A DNA stretch of 64,000 bases from DATAOG01 sp963753685 (GTDB taxonomy: Bacteria > Pseudomonadota > Alphaproteobacteria > Geminicoccales > Geminicoccaceae): assembly GCA_963753685.1 (NCBI GenBank), contig CAVWDE010000005.1, positions 186,001-250,000 of the forward strand. The letters run 5' to 3'. Numbering within the stretch: the stretch's first letter is position 1; each line of letters begins with the position of its first letter. Made by a program: the position numbers and the translations under genes. Under the pieces are notes generated by a model, which saw nothing but the letters and a program-made list of their open reading frames with translations, was not told where the DNA came from and made no database searches. Shown piece after piece: positions 26,090-34,169 of the stretch.

Positions 26090-26918
26090 TTATGAACGAT
26101 CCCAGGCGGGCGCCAGACCGCCGGGATTGACGATCCGGCCGCCCGGGCGGGCGAGGGCGAAGATCTCGGCCATCTCGGCCTCGGACAGGGAAAAATCGAA
26201 GATCTCGAGATTGGCCTTGGCGTGCGCCTCGCGCGAGGAGCGCGGGATCGCGCGTGACGCGGTCCTGCTGGAGCAGCCAGCGGAGCGCCACCTGACCCGG
26301 GTTCTTGCCGTGGCGCTCGCCGACCCGCAGCAGCACCGGGTCGGCGAACACGCGCCCTTGTGCGACCGGCGAATAGGCTGTCAACGCCATGCCCTGGGCG
26401 CGCAGCTCCTCGAGCACGGCGCGCTGGCTGAGATAGGGGTGATATTCGACCTGGTTGACCAATAGCGGCGCCTCGCTGGCAGCGACCAATTCGCGGATCA
26501 GGGCGGCCGGCGAGTTGCTGATGCCGATGTGCCCGGTGAGGCCCCGCCGCTTGGCATCGTTCAGTGCGCGGATGGTCTCGGCGCGCGGCACGTTCGGGTT
26601 CGGCCAGTGCAGCAGGAGCAGGTCCGGCACGGTCCCGAGCCGGCGCACGCTCTGCTCGGCCGCCCGCTGCAGCGCGCCGTCCCGGAAGTTGTCGGGCCAG
26701 ATCTTGGTGGTCAGCCAGATCTTATCCCGTGGCACCGCGGACGCCGCGATCGCCTCGCCGACCTCGGCCTCGTTGCCGTACATCTGGGCGGTATCGATGT
26801 GCCGGTAGCCGATCTCGAGCGCATAGCCGACCATCCGCCGCGCGGTCCTGCCGTCGAGCCGGAAAGTGCCCAGGCCGAGGGCCGGAATCCTCACCCCTTG
26901 CACCTCGACATCCTGCAT
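26090..26918 (-). CDS. Aldo-keto reductase (one frame shift)
   Basis: Starts at ATG 26918 and shows the AKR barrel with its tetrad: Asp in HIDTAQMYGNE, Tyr in the same motif, Lys in LTTKIW, His in LLLHWPNPN. NQVEYHPYLSQ and AYSPVAQGRV follow. At about 26254, after LLQQDRVT, the frame is lost. The other frame gives AIPRSSREAHAKANLEIFDFSLSEAEMAEI and ends GGLAPAWDRS at TAA 26090-26092, the family C-terminus with the NADPH 2'-phosphate contacts. One missing C explains it. Corrected length is about 275 residues, like 2,5-diketo-D-gluconate reductases. It is convergent with fumC, four bases apart. Confidence 0.88.
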
Positions 26919-27097
26919 CGGGTCCCTCCCTCGCTGCTCCGGCTCAACATAGTCGGCCCCGGAGGACCGCCAACCCCACCAGGCGAGGCCGTTCCGGGAC
27001 GCGGTGTCACAGCCGGTCGATGGCGCAGTCCTCGATCAGGGAAGGTTGGAGTGCGGTCTTCGCCGCGATCCCCGACGCTCCCTGGGCAGGCGGCCGG

Positions 27098-27394
27098 CTA
27101 GATCAGCTTTTCCTTGTTGAAGAAGGCCTTGCGCCAGCGCACCACCTCGATGCCGGCGAACAGGCCCGCCTTGGTGAACGGGTCGTTCTGGATGAACGCC
27201 TCGGCCTCCTTGCGGTCCTCGGTGTCGACGATGATGATCCCGCCATAGCCGCCCTGGCCATCGTCGGCGACCTGCGCGCCGGCGGCCAGCAGCTTGTCCT
27301 TGTTCTTGGTCAGATACTCGACATGCACTTGGCGGGTATCGTTGCGCAGCTGCAAAGAGTTCGGCTTGTCGCGGGTGATGATTGCATAGGGCAT
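27098..27394 (-). CDS. YciI-family protein
   Basis: 98 residues from ATG 27394. It has the ferredoxin-like fold text of YciI proteins: MPYAIITRDKPNSLQLRNDTRQVHVEYL, then GGIIIVDTEDRKEAEAFIQNDPFTKAGLF, which contains the conserved Asp-Pro-Phe before AGLF. The final segment VVRWRKAFFNK is also typical. Family members are small dimeric proteins of uncertain function; some are dehydrochlorinase-like enzymes. It stands alone with no operon partner. Confidence 0.85.
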   Translation of the reverse strand: MPYAIITRDKPNSLQLRNDTRQVHVEYLTKNKDKLLAAGAQVADDGQGGYGGIIIVDTEDRKEAEAFIQNDPFTKAGLFAGIEVVRWRKAFFNKEKLI

Positions 27395-27497
27395 GACGGC
27401 CTCCCGGTTTACGAGCCTCCCTTGTAGCCGGCCCGCGCACCCGCTCAAGGACAAATCGCGACCGAGGTTAAGCAGGGGTTCAAGCGACCCGCTTCAC

Positions 27498-27526
27498 TTG
27501 ACGAATTGCATCATTTTTGATACAGG
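27498..27526 (+). promoter_or_regulatory. Promoter with overlapping operator-like palindrome for the toxin-antitoxin pair
   Basis: TTGACG at 27498-27503 is a good -35; with a 17-base spacer the -10 would be TACAGG (27521-27526), which is weak. Between them lies an inverted repeat ATCA (27510-27513) TTTT TGAT (27518-27521), flanked by G and C. A palindrome across the -10 is where type II antitoxins usually bind to repress their own operon. Confidence 0.45.
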
Positions 27527-27531
27527 CTGAC

Positions 27532-27882
27532 ATGGATGGCTTGAAAAGGCTTCCGGCGCTCTTCTACCAGACCGGCACGGGCCGTGAGCCGGTGCGCGAG
27601 TGGCTGAAGGACCTTGACCCCGCGGATCGCAAAGTCGTTGGCGACGACATCCGTGACTGCGAATTCGCTTGGCCCGTCGGCCTGCCGCTCTGCCGGGCGA
27701 TCACGGGCCGGCGCGGGCTCTGGGAAATCCGAAGCAACCTGCCCGGCAGACGGATCGCCCGCGTCCTGTTCTGCGTCGAGCACGGGCACATGGTCCTGCT
27801 ACATGGCTTCATCAAGAAAACCCGACGCACGCCCGAGCGGGAGATCGACCTCGCCATGCAGCGCATGAAGGAGGGCAGCTGA
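27532..27882 (+). CDS. RelE/HigB-superfamily (phage Gp49-like) toxin
   Basis: 116 residues from ATG 27532; an in-frame TTG at 27517 is less likely. The sequence MDGLKRLPALFYQTGTGREPVREWLKDL, then PLCRAITGRRGLWEIRSNLPGRRIARVLFCVEHGHMVLLHGFIKKTRRTP, is the standard layout of the phage-derived Gp49-like toxins of the RelE/ParE fold: a Trp-Glu-Ile-Arg strand, the R-v-l-f strand and the hydrophobic LLHGFIKKT near the C-terminus with its catalytic Lys/Arg cluster. Such toxins cleave mRNA on the ribosome. The antitoxin gene follows after three bases. Confidence 0.88.
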   Translation: MDGLKRLPALFYQTGTGREPVREWLKDLDPADRKVVGDDIRDCEFAWPVGLPLCRAITGRRGLWEIRSNLPGRRIARVLFCVEHGHMVLLHGFIKKTRRTPEREIDLAMQRMKEGS

Positions 27883-27885
27883 CTC

Positions 27886-28167
27886 GTGGACAAGAAACAC
27901 CTGGGATCGAGCTTCGAGGGCTTCCTGCGCGAGGAAGGCACCCTCGAGGAGACCACCAACCGCGCGATCAAGCGCATCCTCGCCCGCCAGCTGCGCCAGC
28001 TGATGGCGGAGCAGGGGCTGTCGAAATCGGAGATGGCAAGGCGCATGCGCACGAGCCGCCCGGCCCTGGAGCGCCTGCTCGATCCGGACAACGATTCAGT
28101 CACCCTGAACACGCTCCAAAAGGCGGCCAAGGCCGTCGGTCGCGAGCTACGCCTCGAGCTGGTGTAA
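27886..28167 (+). CDS. HTH (XRE-type) antitoxin
   Basis: 93 residues from GTG 27886. The N-terminal third (GSSFEGFLREEGTLEETTNRAIKRIL) probably neutralises the toxin. The rest is an XRE helix-turn-helix: RQLRQLMAEQGLSKSEMARRMRTSRPALERLLDPDNDSVTLNTLQKAAKAVGREL, the usual text of antitoxins paired with Gp49-like toxins. The toxin-before-antitoxin order is that of HigBA-type modules. It likely represses the promoter at 27498. Confidence 0.9.
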   Translation: MDKKHLGSSFEGFLREEGTLEETTNRAIKRILARQLRQLMAEQGLSKSEMARRMRTSRPALERLLDPDNDSVTLNTLQKAAKAVGRELRLELV

Positions 28168-28181
28168 AATAGCCGGCTCCA

Positions 28182-28748
28182 ATGGGCCTCCTACAGTTCA
28201 TCGCCTGGATCATTGATTCTCTGGCTTGGCCGAGCGCATTTGCGTTGGCGGCATTCCTTTTGCGAAAGCCGTTGTTTTAATCTTGTGCCACGACTACGTT
28301 CGCTCAAATACAAAGATTGGCAGGCCGATTTTGGCGAGGGGCTGTCGAAGGTCGAGCAGCAAATCGAGACTCGTGAACAACGACCGGAACTGCCGCCGAA
28401 CAAGCAGCGCGAGGAGCGGCTATTGAGCGCTGCCAACTCCTCTCCGAATTTGCCGTTTTGGAGGCCTGGCTGAATGTCGAGGATGCGCTCAGGACGGTAG
28501 CTCGTCAAAATGCGATCGACTTTCGACGAGGGTCATCGCCGCTCTACCTGACACGTCGGCTCAGGTCGCAAGGCATCATAGATGCGCAGACAGCGGCCTT
28601 GCTCGATGACCTTCGTGCCCTCCGGAACCTGGCAGTTCATCCGGACCCGGAACGGTCGATTTCGGTCGAGGAGGCGCGGCGATATGGCGAGCTCGCAAAC
28701 GAGGTTAGTGCATTGCTTGAGCAGCAGCGTCCTCCGCAACGATCCTAG
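28182..28748 (+). CDS. Membrane-anchored DUF4145-like protein (two frame shifts)
   Basis: ATG 28182 starts GLLQFIAWIIDSLAWPSAFALAAFLLRKPLF, a single N-terminal membrane helix, then a TAA in TTTTAA. Deleting one T of that run (about 28277) continues as NLVPRLRSLKYKDWQADFGEGL. A second break at about 28452, one G missing, leads to VLEAWLNVEDALRTVARQ and SPLYLTRRLRSQGIIDAQTAALLDDLRALRNLAVHPDPERSISVEEARRYGELANEV. The restored protein has about 188 residues and all parts fit one family of membrane-bound proteins with a C-terminal HEPN-like helical domain (the RNLAVHP motif). Function is unknown. The stop shares CTAG with the convergent oxidoreductase. Confidence 0.7.
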
Positions 28749-29914
28749 GACAGGACGCCAGTCCCGACCCATCGGCCAGTCTTGGCCGATTGAAGGATCG
28801 CGTCGCAGACGCGTTGGGTCTGGAGGGCGGTGCGGAAAGTGGGCTCGGCCGGGGTGCCAGTCTCAAGGCCTTGGAGGAAGTCGGCCAGCGTGTGAATGAA
28901 ACTGTGCTCGTAACCGATTGAAAGACCTGGCACCCACCAGTGGCTCATGTAGGGGTGCTCGAAGCTGGTGACGTGGATCTTGCGCCAGCCGGCGGCGTGG
29001 CTGTCGGTTTTTTCCCCGCTCGAGGGATGTCGGTACTCGAAGAAGGAAAGCCACTGGGCGTCGTGCAGGTCGAAGGCGAGCGAACCGTCGGCCCCGTTCA
29101 GCTCGAAGGTCTTGAGCGCCTTGTAGCCGCGGGCGTAGCGCGTGCTCTCGAACAGGCCCATGGTACCGTTGGCAAAGCGCGCCATCACCATGCAGGCATC
29201 GTCGATCCCGACCGGCTCGACCTTGCCGGTCTCCTGGTGGTGGCGCTGCTTCACGAAGGTCTCGGTCTCGGCCATGACGCGCGTGATCGGTCCGTTCAGC
29301 CACATCGCGGTGTCGATGCAATGGGCAAGCAGATCGCCCGTGACGCCCGAGCCCGCGGCGTTCACGTCCAGGCGCCAGAGGGCGGGCCCGCCCTGGGGCA
29401 CTTCCGGACCGATCGTCCAGTCCTGGAGAAACTGGGCGCGGTAGTGGAAGGGGCGGCCGATCCGGCCCTCGTCGATCAGCTGTTTCGCGAGCGTGACCGC
29501 CGGTACGCGCCGATAGTTGTACCAGACGAGGTTCGGCACGCCGGCCCGCTCGACCGCGGCGACCATCGCCTCACCCTCGGCCGCACTCATGGCGAGCGGC
29601 TTCTCGCAAAGCGTCATCTTGCCGGCCGCGGCGGCCGCGAGCGCGATTTCGCAATGCAGGTGGTTCGGCACGCAGATGTCGACCAGGTCGATGTCCGCGC
29701 GCTCGATCAGGCGCATCCAGTCCGTCTCGACGCTCGCGTAGCCCCAGACGTCCGCGAACGCGGAGAGCTTGGCCGGATCGCGCGCCGCGACCGCCTGCAG
29801 CACCGGCTGGTGCGCGAGCTCCGGGAAGAAATTCGCGACCCGCAGGTAGGCGTTGGAATGCGCCCTGGCCATGAAGCCCGAGCCGATCAGACCGACCTTC
29901 AAGCCTTTGCGCAT
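28745..29914 (-). CDS. Gfo/Idh/MocA-family sugar oxidoreductase
   Basis: 389 residues from ATG 29914. The N-terminus KVGLIGSGFMARAHSNAYLRV is a full Rossmann GxGxxA motif. VDICVPNHLHCEIALAAAAAGKMTLCEKPLAM carries the catalytic Lys. VTGDLLAHCIDTAMWL supplies the Asp/His of the active site, and NLVWYNYRRVPAVTLAKQLI is typical of the inositol/levoglucosan dehydrogenase branch. It lies 46 bases downstream of a TIM-barrel isomerase on the same strand, a frequent pairing in sugar and cyclitol catabolism. The substrate is unknown. Confidence 0.92.
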   Translation of the reverse strand: MRKGLKVGLIGSGFMARAHSNAYLRVANFFPELAHQPVLQAVAARDPAKLSAFADVWGYASVETDWMRLIERADIDLVDICVPNHLHCEIALAAAAAGKMTLCEKPLAMSAAEGEAMVAAVERAGVPNLVWYNYRRVPAVTLAKQLIDEGRIGRPFHYRAQFLQDWTIGPEVPQGGPALWRLDVNAAGSGVTGDLLAHCIDTAMWLNGPITRVMAETETFVKQRHHQETGKVEPVGIDDACMVMARFANGTMGLFESTRYARGYKALKTFELNGADGSLAFDLHDAQWLSFFEYRHPSSGEKTDSHAAGWRKIHVTSFEHPYMSHWWVPGLSIGYEHSFIHTLADFLQGLETGTPAEPTFRTALQTQRVCDAILQSAKTGRWVGTGVLS

Positions 29915-29960
29915 CGGGAGCGCCCTTCGTCGCCGTGTTGCCCGGGCCCCGAGGTCGGGC

Positions 29961-30812
29961 TCAGCCGGCCGCCGCCCAGCCGTCCCGGATGGTTTCGTAG
30001 CCGACCCGATAGACCTCCTCGGGGCTGGGGAAAAGATCGCGCCAGATCCTGGTCGCGGCGGCGAGCGCGGGCAGTGCCGAGCCGAACGCCTCGATCGTCA
30101 GCCAGCCGTCGTAGCCAGCCGCGCGTAGCGCCTTGAAGGTCGCGCGGAAGTCGATGTGACCCTTGCCCGGCGTGCCGCGGTCGTTCTCCGAGATGTGCAC
30201 GTGGCGGATGACGTCCGCGGTCTCGCCGATCGCGCCGATCGGGTCCTGCTCCTCGATGTTGGCGTGGAAGGTGTCGTAGAGCGCGCCGAAGCTCGGATGC
30301 CCGACGCGCTGCACGTGCGCCCTGGTGTCGGCCATGGTGTTGAGGAAGTAGCACTCGAAGCGGTTCAGCGGCTCGATCGCCAGCATCACCCCGGCCGCGG
30401 CCGCGATCTCGGCCGCCTGACGGTGGACCTCGACGGCGCGCGCCTTCTCCGCTTCGGTCGGACCGCTGCCGGAGAACACCGCGAGCGGCTGATGAAAGGG
30501 GCCGCAGAGCAGGGTGCTGCCGAGCTCGGCCGAGCCTTCGATCGCCCATTTGAGATGGTCGAGCGCGCCCGCGCGGCTGCTGGCATCGGGGCTGATCGCG
30601 CTGTGTGCCTGGTCCGGCAGCGTGGTCGCCGTCGTGCAGGCGAGACCGGCCTCCCGGAGCGCTCGCGCGAGCCGCCGGAAATGGCCGGCGTCGCCCTCGA
30701 ACAGCGGGATTTCGACGCCGTCGTAGCCGGTCGCCTTGAGCTTCCCGAGCAGCGGCAGGTGGACGTCGGTGACGTGGGTCGTCCAGAGCAACAGATTGAA
30801 CCCGGCCCGCAT
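29961..30812 (-). CDS. Hydroxypyruvate isomerase-like TIM-barrel sugar isomerase/epimerase
   Basis: 283 residues from ATG 30812 with a GGGGGAGGCGC ribosome site; the upstream frame to 30950 has no coding character. The xylose-isomerase-like barrel shows GYDGVEIPLF, a metal-binding Glu in MLAIEPLNRFECYFLNTM, Asp in ALYDTFHANIEE, His in VIRHVHISENDRGTPGKGHIDF and a last Glu in WLTIEAFG. These are the four metal ligands of the sugar phosphate isomerase/epimerase (IolE/Hyi/EboC-like) family, close to the D-tagatose 3-epimerase branch. It is likely the first gene of a two-gene unit with the oxidoreductase at 28745-29914. Confidence 0.9.
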   Translation of the reverse strand: MRAGFNLLLWTTHVTDVHLPLLGKLKATGYDGVEIPLFEGDAGHFRRLARALREAGLACTTATTLPDQAHSAISPDASSRAGALDHLKWAIEGSAELGSTLLCGPFHQPLAVFSGSGPTEAEKARAVEVHRQAAEIAAAAGVMLAIEPLNRFECYFLNTMADTRAHVQRVGHPSFGALYDTFHANIEEQDPIGAIGETADVIRHVHISENDRGTPGKGHIDFRATFKALRAAGYDGWLTIEAFGSALPALAAATRIWRDLFPSPEEVYRVGYETIRDGWAAAG

Positions 30813-31083
30813 GCGCCTCCCCCGGCCCGGTTCGCCGGGCTCGCTGGCGTCAGCGGGTAGCGCAACTGACCCGCGGTTGACAAGCAGAGAAGCCGGAGCC
30901 GTCGCCGCGATGCCCGCTGTCGCCAGGGCGTCACCTGCACTTTCGTGCATCCTGGTGAGCTCAAACGGTTTGTGTCAGGAGCTACGAGCGTCGATGCCTG
31001 TTCAAGCCCGGCGCCATGGGATCGCGCATGTCGCGGCCTATTGTCGCCCCAGCGCGCCCGACCGGCGCGGCGTCCAGCGGCGG

Positions 31084-31437
31084 TCAGTGGATGTGGTCCG
31101 TCTTCAGCCGTACGTAGGCGCCGTCCTTGAGCTCGTCGAACACCTCGCCGACCTGGGGGTGCTCGACCGGATCGCCGGAATCGTCGATCATCAGGTTCTG
31201 CTCGGAGACATAGGCGACATAGTAGGCATCGGCATTCTCGGCCAGCAGGTGGTAGAACGGCTGGTCCTTGCGCGGCCGGATTTCCTCCGGGATCGCCTCA
31301 TACCACTCCTCGGTGTTGCTGAATTCGCAATCGACGTCGAAGATCACGCCGCGAAACGGGAACAGCCGGTGCTTGACCACCTGTCCGATCGCGAACTTGG
31401 CCACCCGCTGGGTCATCGTCGGCACGCTGTGGGTCAT
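31084..31437 (-). CDS. hspQ: Heat shock protein HspQ (hemimethylated-DNA-binding YccV fold)
   Basis: 117 residues from ATG 31437 with GAAGGAC eight bases upstream; in-frame ATGs at 31416 and 31461 are alternatives. The text KFAIGQVVKHRLFPFRGVIFDVDCEFSNTEEWYEAIP, then KDQPFYHLLAENADAYYVAYVSEQNL and VGEVFDELKDGAYVRL, is the whole YccV/HspQ domain. In E. coli HspQ influences Lon specificity and DnaA stability. The 271-base gap downstream to 30812 has no gene; it contains an inverted repeat TGCAC-tttc-GTGCA at 30936-30949. Confidence 0.92.
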   Translation of the reverse strand: MTHSVPTMTQRVAKFAIGQVVKHRLFPFRGVIFDVDCEFSNTEEWYEAIPEEIRPRKDQPFYHLLAENADAYYVAYVSEQNLMIDDSGDPVEHPQVGEVFDELKDGAYVRLKTDHIH

Positions 31438-31641
31438 CGTCGATGTCCTTCGCATGGCCATAATGTAGGGGCTTGCCCGGCGGGACGCTAGCGCGCCGAC
31501 GGTCGATCCGGAGCGCCCGGCCTTCAGGGCTCGACATCGCCGTGGCCGAGTGGCCGGCCGAGCACAGTCCAGCCCCTGGGCCCTTGGGGTTGGGGCACCG
31601 CACAGTCACCGACCCGCCCGCTCCCCGCACAATCCAAGCCG

Positions 31642-31671
31642 TTGTTGCGCAGCTTTGGAACGGAGCATAAT
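31642..31671 (+). promoter_or_regulatory. Candidate promoter of the Sel1-AAA-coiled-coil locus
   Basis: CATAAT at 31666-31671 matches the -10 consensus in five of six bases; TTGTTG at 31642-31647 is a weaker -35 at 18-base spacing. Transcription would start near 31678, giving a leader of about 40 bases before the GTG at 31719. It is the only such pair I see in the 256-base gap after hspQ. Confidence 0.45.
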
Positions 31672-31718
31672 CTGCGATCGTAAGGGCGCGAGCAGACGTC
31701 GCGGGTGAGTGCACCATC

Positions 31719-32945
31719 GTGCGGCCCAATCAGAGTTTCAACCGCCGGCCAGCGGCATCCCGGGCAGTTGGGCTGGTGTGGCGAGCCCTTCTGGCTATTT
31801 CAGTCGCGGCGATGTTTCCATGCTGGGGGGCGCCGCTGGAATTGGACGCGCTTCGCAAGGCCGCGACGGGCGGTGATCCGCAAGCGCTATTTGAGCTGGG
31901 CACCATGTACGAACAGGCCGACGGCGTCGGGCACGATATCGAGCGGGCGGCGCAGTACATGCGGCTCGCGGCCGAACGAGGACACCCCGAGGCGCAGTAT
32001 CGGCTGGGCCTTCTGTACGCTGCGGGTCTCGGTCTGCCGAAGGATCTCGAACGGAGTTACCAGTGGCTGACGCTCGCTGCCGCAGGCGAGGGGCGAATCC
32101 CGCTGCTGGCCGAAGCCCTGCGTGAGACGGTCGCGGCCGACCTCGCACCGGAGGCGGTGACGCGCGCTCAGGACCTGGCGGCGCACTTCCAGCCCACCAG
32201 GGAATTGCCGAAGCTGCCGGAGGCGCCGGGCGCGCAACCGATCATCGCCGGGGTGGCGCCCGTGTCCGAGCCGTTCGCTGAGCTGAGCACGCTCCTGCCG
32301 CGCACGAACTGCGGCGCGCCGACCCTGACCCGAGACGAGAGAGGTCGCCTGATCGCGGTCGGCTATCGGCCAGCTCACGAATCGACGAACCTGGAGGATG
32401 GGGAAATTGCGCAACTGATCGAGCGTCGCGGCGTCACCCTTAACCTCACGCCGCTGGAGCCGCAGCTGTGCTCGGTTCTCGACCTGATCGCGGCGGCACC
32501 CGCGAAAGTGGAGCCGCCGGCCGAAGTGGTGCTGAGCGATGCCGGAGGCACGCCGAAACAGGTGTTCCGAAACGCCGAACACCTGGTGGTGGCGCTGCCT
32601 CCGATCGCAGAAGCGCGCTACGCCACCATCGACTATTTCGTGCATGACGGCAGCGTGGTCCACATGCTGCCCTCGCGCGCCTATCCCGACAATCGGCTGC
32701 CGGCGGGCAAGCGACTGGTGCTCGGGCAACCGAAGGCAGGCGGCCAGACCTGGCAGATCAGCGCGCCTTTCGGGCGTGATTTGCTGGTCGTTTTTCTATC
32801 CGAGCGTCCGCTCTACGAGGGTGCGCGCGCGGGCGTCGAACCGATCGACGCCTATCTCGAATTCCTCAGGCAGCGCCTGGCAAGCACCCTGCCCAACGAT
32901 ACGGTTCGGGTCGGCTATCGCGTCATCCAGACCACGAGCGGATAG
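31719..32945 (+). CDS. Exported Sel1-repeat protein with a DUF4384-like C-terminal domain
   Basis: 408 residues from GTG 31719. A signal or anchor helix (VWRALLAISVAAMFPCWG) is followed by two or three Sel1 repeats at about 45-120 (DPQALFELGTMYEQADGVGHDIERAAQYMRLAAERGHPEAQYRLGLLYAAG, in parts). A proline-rich linker leads to a C-terminal domain of about 270-400: TIDYFVHDGSVVHMLPSRAYPDN, then AGKRLVLGQP and FGRDLLVVFLSERPLY, resembling DUF4384, a domain that often follows signal peptides in surface or regulatory proteins. Sel1 repeats bind proteins. It is the first gene before the tethered Clp ATPase and the coiled-coil OmpA protein, so a role in one envelope complex is inferred. Confidence 0.8.
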   Translation: MRPNQSFNRRPAASRAVGLVWRALLAISVAAMFPCWGAPLELDALRKAATGGDPQALFELGTMYEQADGVGHDIERAAQYMRLAAERGHPEAQYRLGLLYAAGLGLPKDLERSYQWLTLAAAGEGRIPLLAEALRETVAADLAPEAVTRAQDLAAHFQPTRELPKLPEAPGAQPIIAGVAPVSEPFAELSTLLPRTNCGAPTLTRDERGRLIAVGYRPAHESTNLEDGEIAQLIERRGVTLNLTPLEPQLCSVLDLIAAAPAKVEPPAEVVLSDAGGTPKQVFRNAEHLVVALPPIAEARYATIDYFVHDGSVVHMLPSRAYPDNRLPAGKRLVLGQPKAGGQTWQISAPFGRDLLVVFLSERPLYEGARAGVEPIDAYLEFLRQRLASTLPNDTVRVGYRVIQTTSG

Positions 32946-33002
32946 CAGTGAGCGAGCGATGTTCGGGCGTCCTCAGATCCAGCGTGGCATGAGATCGCAG
33001 CC

Positions 33003-34169
33003 GTGACCGCCCTGCGCAGTCCCATGTTCTGGCAGGGCCTGGTGGCCGTGGTCGCGATCGCGGGGTGGTGGCTCAACAGCGCGGCCGTCCGGGCCATATT
33101 GCCGCTGCTGGCCCTGCTGGGGCTGGCGTATGTCCTGACGAGGCTGGTCCTGACTCGACGCGCCCAGGCCCGGGCCGTTGCCGTTCATCCTCCCGATCGG
33201 ACGCCGGCAGCCTCGCCGCCGATTGTCGGCACCGTCGGTGTCAGCGAGACGCCTTTGACGATCGATCCTGAGGCGGCGCGTAGCTACTTGCACTCCCGAG
33301 TGCTGGGCCAGGAACTGGTTGCCGACCAGCTGGCCCGCGGCATTTATCGCCGCATGGCGCAAAGCCGGCGCGGCCGGCCGGTGTTCACCGCATTGCTGAG
33401 CGGACCCACGGGGACCGGCAAGACCGAGATGGCCAAGGCCGTCGCCGACTTTGTCTATGGCAGCCATAGTCTGTTTCGCGTCGATTGCGCCAACGTGATC
33501 GGGGAGGCCGGGCTGCAGACGCTGATCGGCTCTCCGAAAGGGTATGCCGGCTCGGGCTCCTGGGGCGCGCTGACCGCGCATCTTCGCGCCATGCCGCGCT
33601 CGGTGCTGCTGTTCGATGAGATCGAAAAAGCGGTGCCCTCGCCCAATGCCCCGCTCGCGAAGCTCCTGCTGTCCCTGCTCGATGAGGGCATTTGCACCGA
33701 GCAGAGCGATGGCACCCGGGTCAGCGCGACCGACACCGTCGTCATCCTGACCTCGAACGCCGCCGGCGCCAGTCTGGGCGCGATTTATCAGCAGTTCAAA
33801 GACCAACCCGAGCAACTGATCCGTTCGACCAAGGATGCATTGCGCGATACCTTCGCGCCGGAATTTCTCGCCCGCATCGACCTCGTGACCACGCTCGCCC
33901 CCCTCACGGATGAGGCTCGAGCGGCGATCGTGGCCGCGCATGTCGGACGCATCAGCCGCTCCTACGGGGTCGAGATCGCCGGCATCGATGCCTCGTTCGT
34001 CAACGAAGCGCTCCGCCGCTGGACGGCCCTGCAGGGCTATGGCACGCGCGAGGTCATCCGCTGGATTGAAGAGGCCACCGCCGACGAGATGATCAAGGTG
34101 CGCGGCCACGATACGACGGGCCTGTGCCTGCGCTGGCACAACAATCGAGCTTGGGTCGAGACGACGTGA
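33003..34169 (+). CDS. Membrane-tethered single-ring Clp-type AAA+ ATPase
   Basis: 388 residues from GTG 33003. Two N-terminal membrane helices (about 8-26 and 30-50: LVAVVAIAGWWL, ILPLLALLGLAYVL) are followed by one AAA+ module of the ClpA/ClpB D2 class: Walker A GPTGTGKTEMAK (about 134), pore loop GSPKGYAGSG with the substrate-gripping Tyr (about 180), Walker B LLFDEIEKA (about 203), sensor 1 ILTSNA, Arg finger in FAPEFLARID (about 291) and sensor 2 in GYGTREVIRW. It lacks the Clp N-domain, the D1 ring, the ClpB middle domain and a ClpP-docking loop. It looks like an active threading unfoldase fixed to the inner membrane. Its stop overlaps the next start as GTGA. Confidence 0.88.
   Translation: MTALRSPMFWQGLVAVVAIAGWWLNSAAVRAILPLLALLGLAYVLTRLVLTRRAQARAVAVHPPDRTPAASPPIVGTVGVSETPLTIDPEAARSYLHSRVLGQELVADQLARGIYRRMAQSRRGRPVFTALLSGPTGTGKTEMAKAVADFVYGSHSLFRVDCANVIGEAGLQTLIGSPKGYAGSGSWGALTAHLRAMPRSVLLFDEIEKAVPSPNAPLAKLLLSLLDEGICTEQSDGTRVSATDTVVILTSNAAGASLGAIYQQFKDQPEQLIRSTKDALRDTFAPEFLARIDLVTTLAPLTDEARAAIVAAHVGRISRSYGVEIAGIDASFVNEALRRWTALQGYGTREVIRWIEEATADEMIKVRGHDTTGLCLRWHNNRAWVETT

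Noticed and set aside
27471..27505. tRNA-like T-arm text (GGGGTTCAAGCGACCC)
   Set aside because: Loop length is wrong and no acceptor, D or anticodon arms could be built around it.
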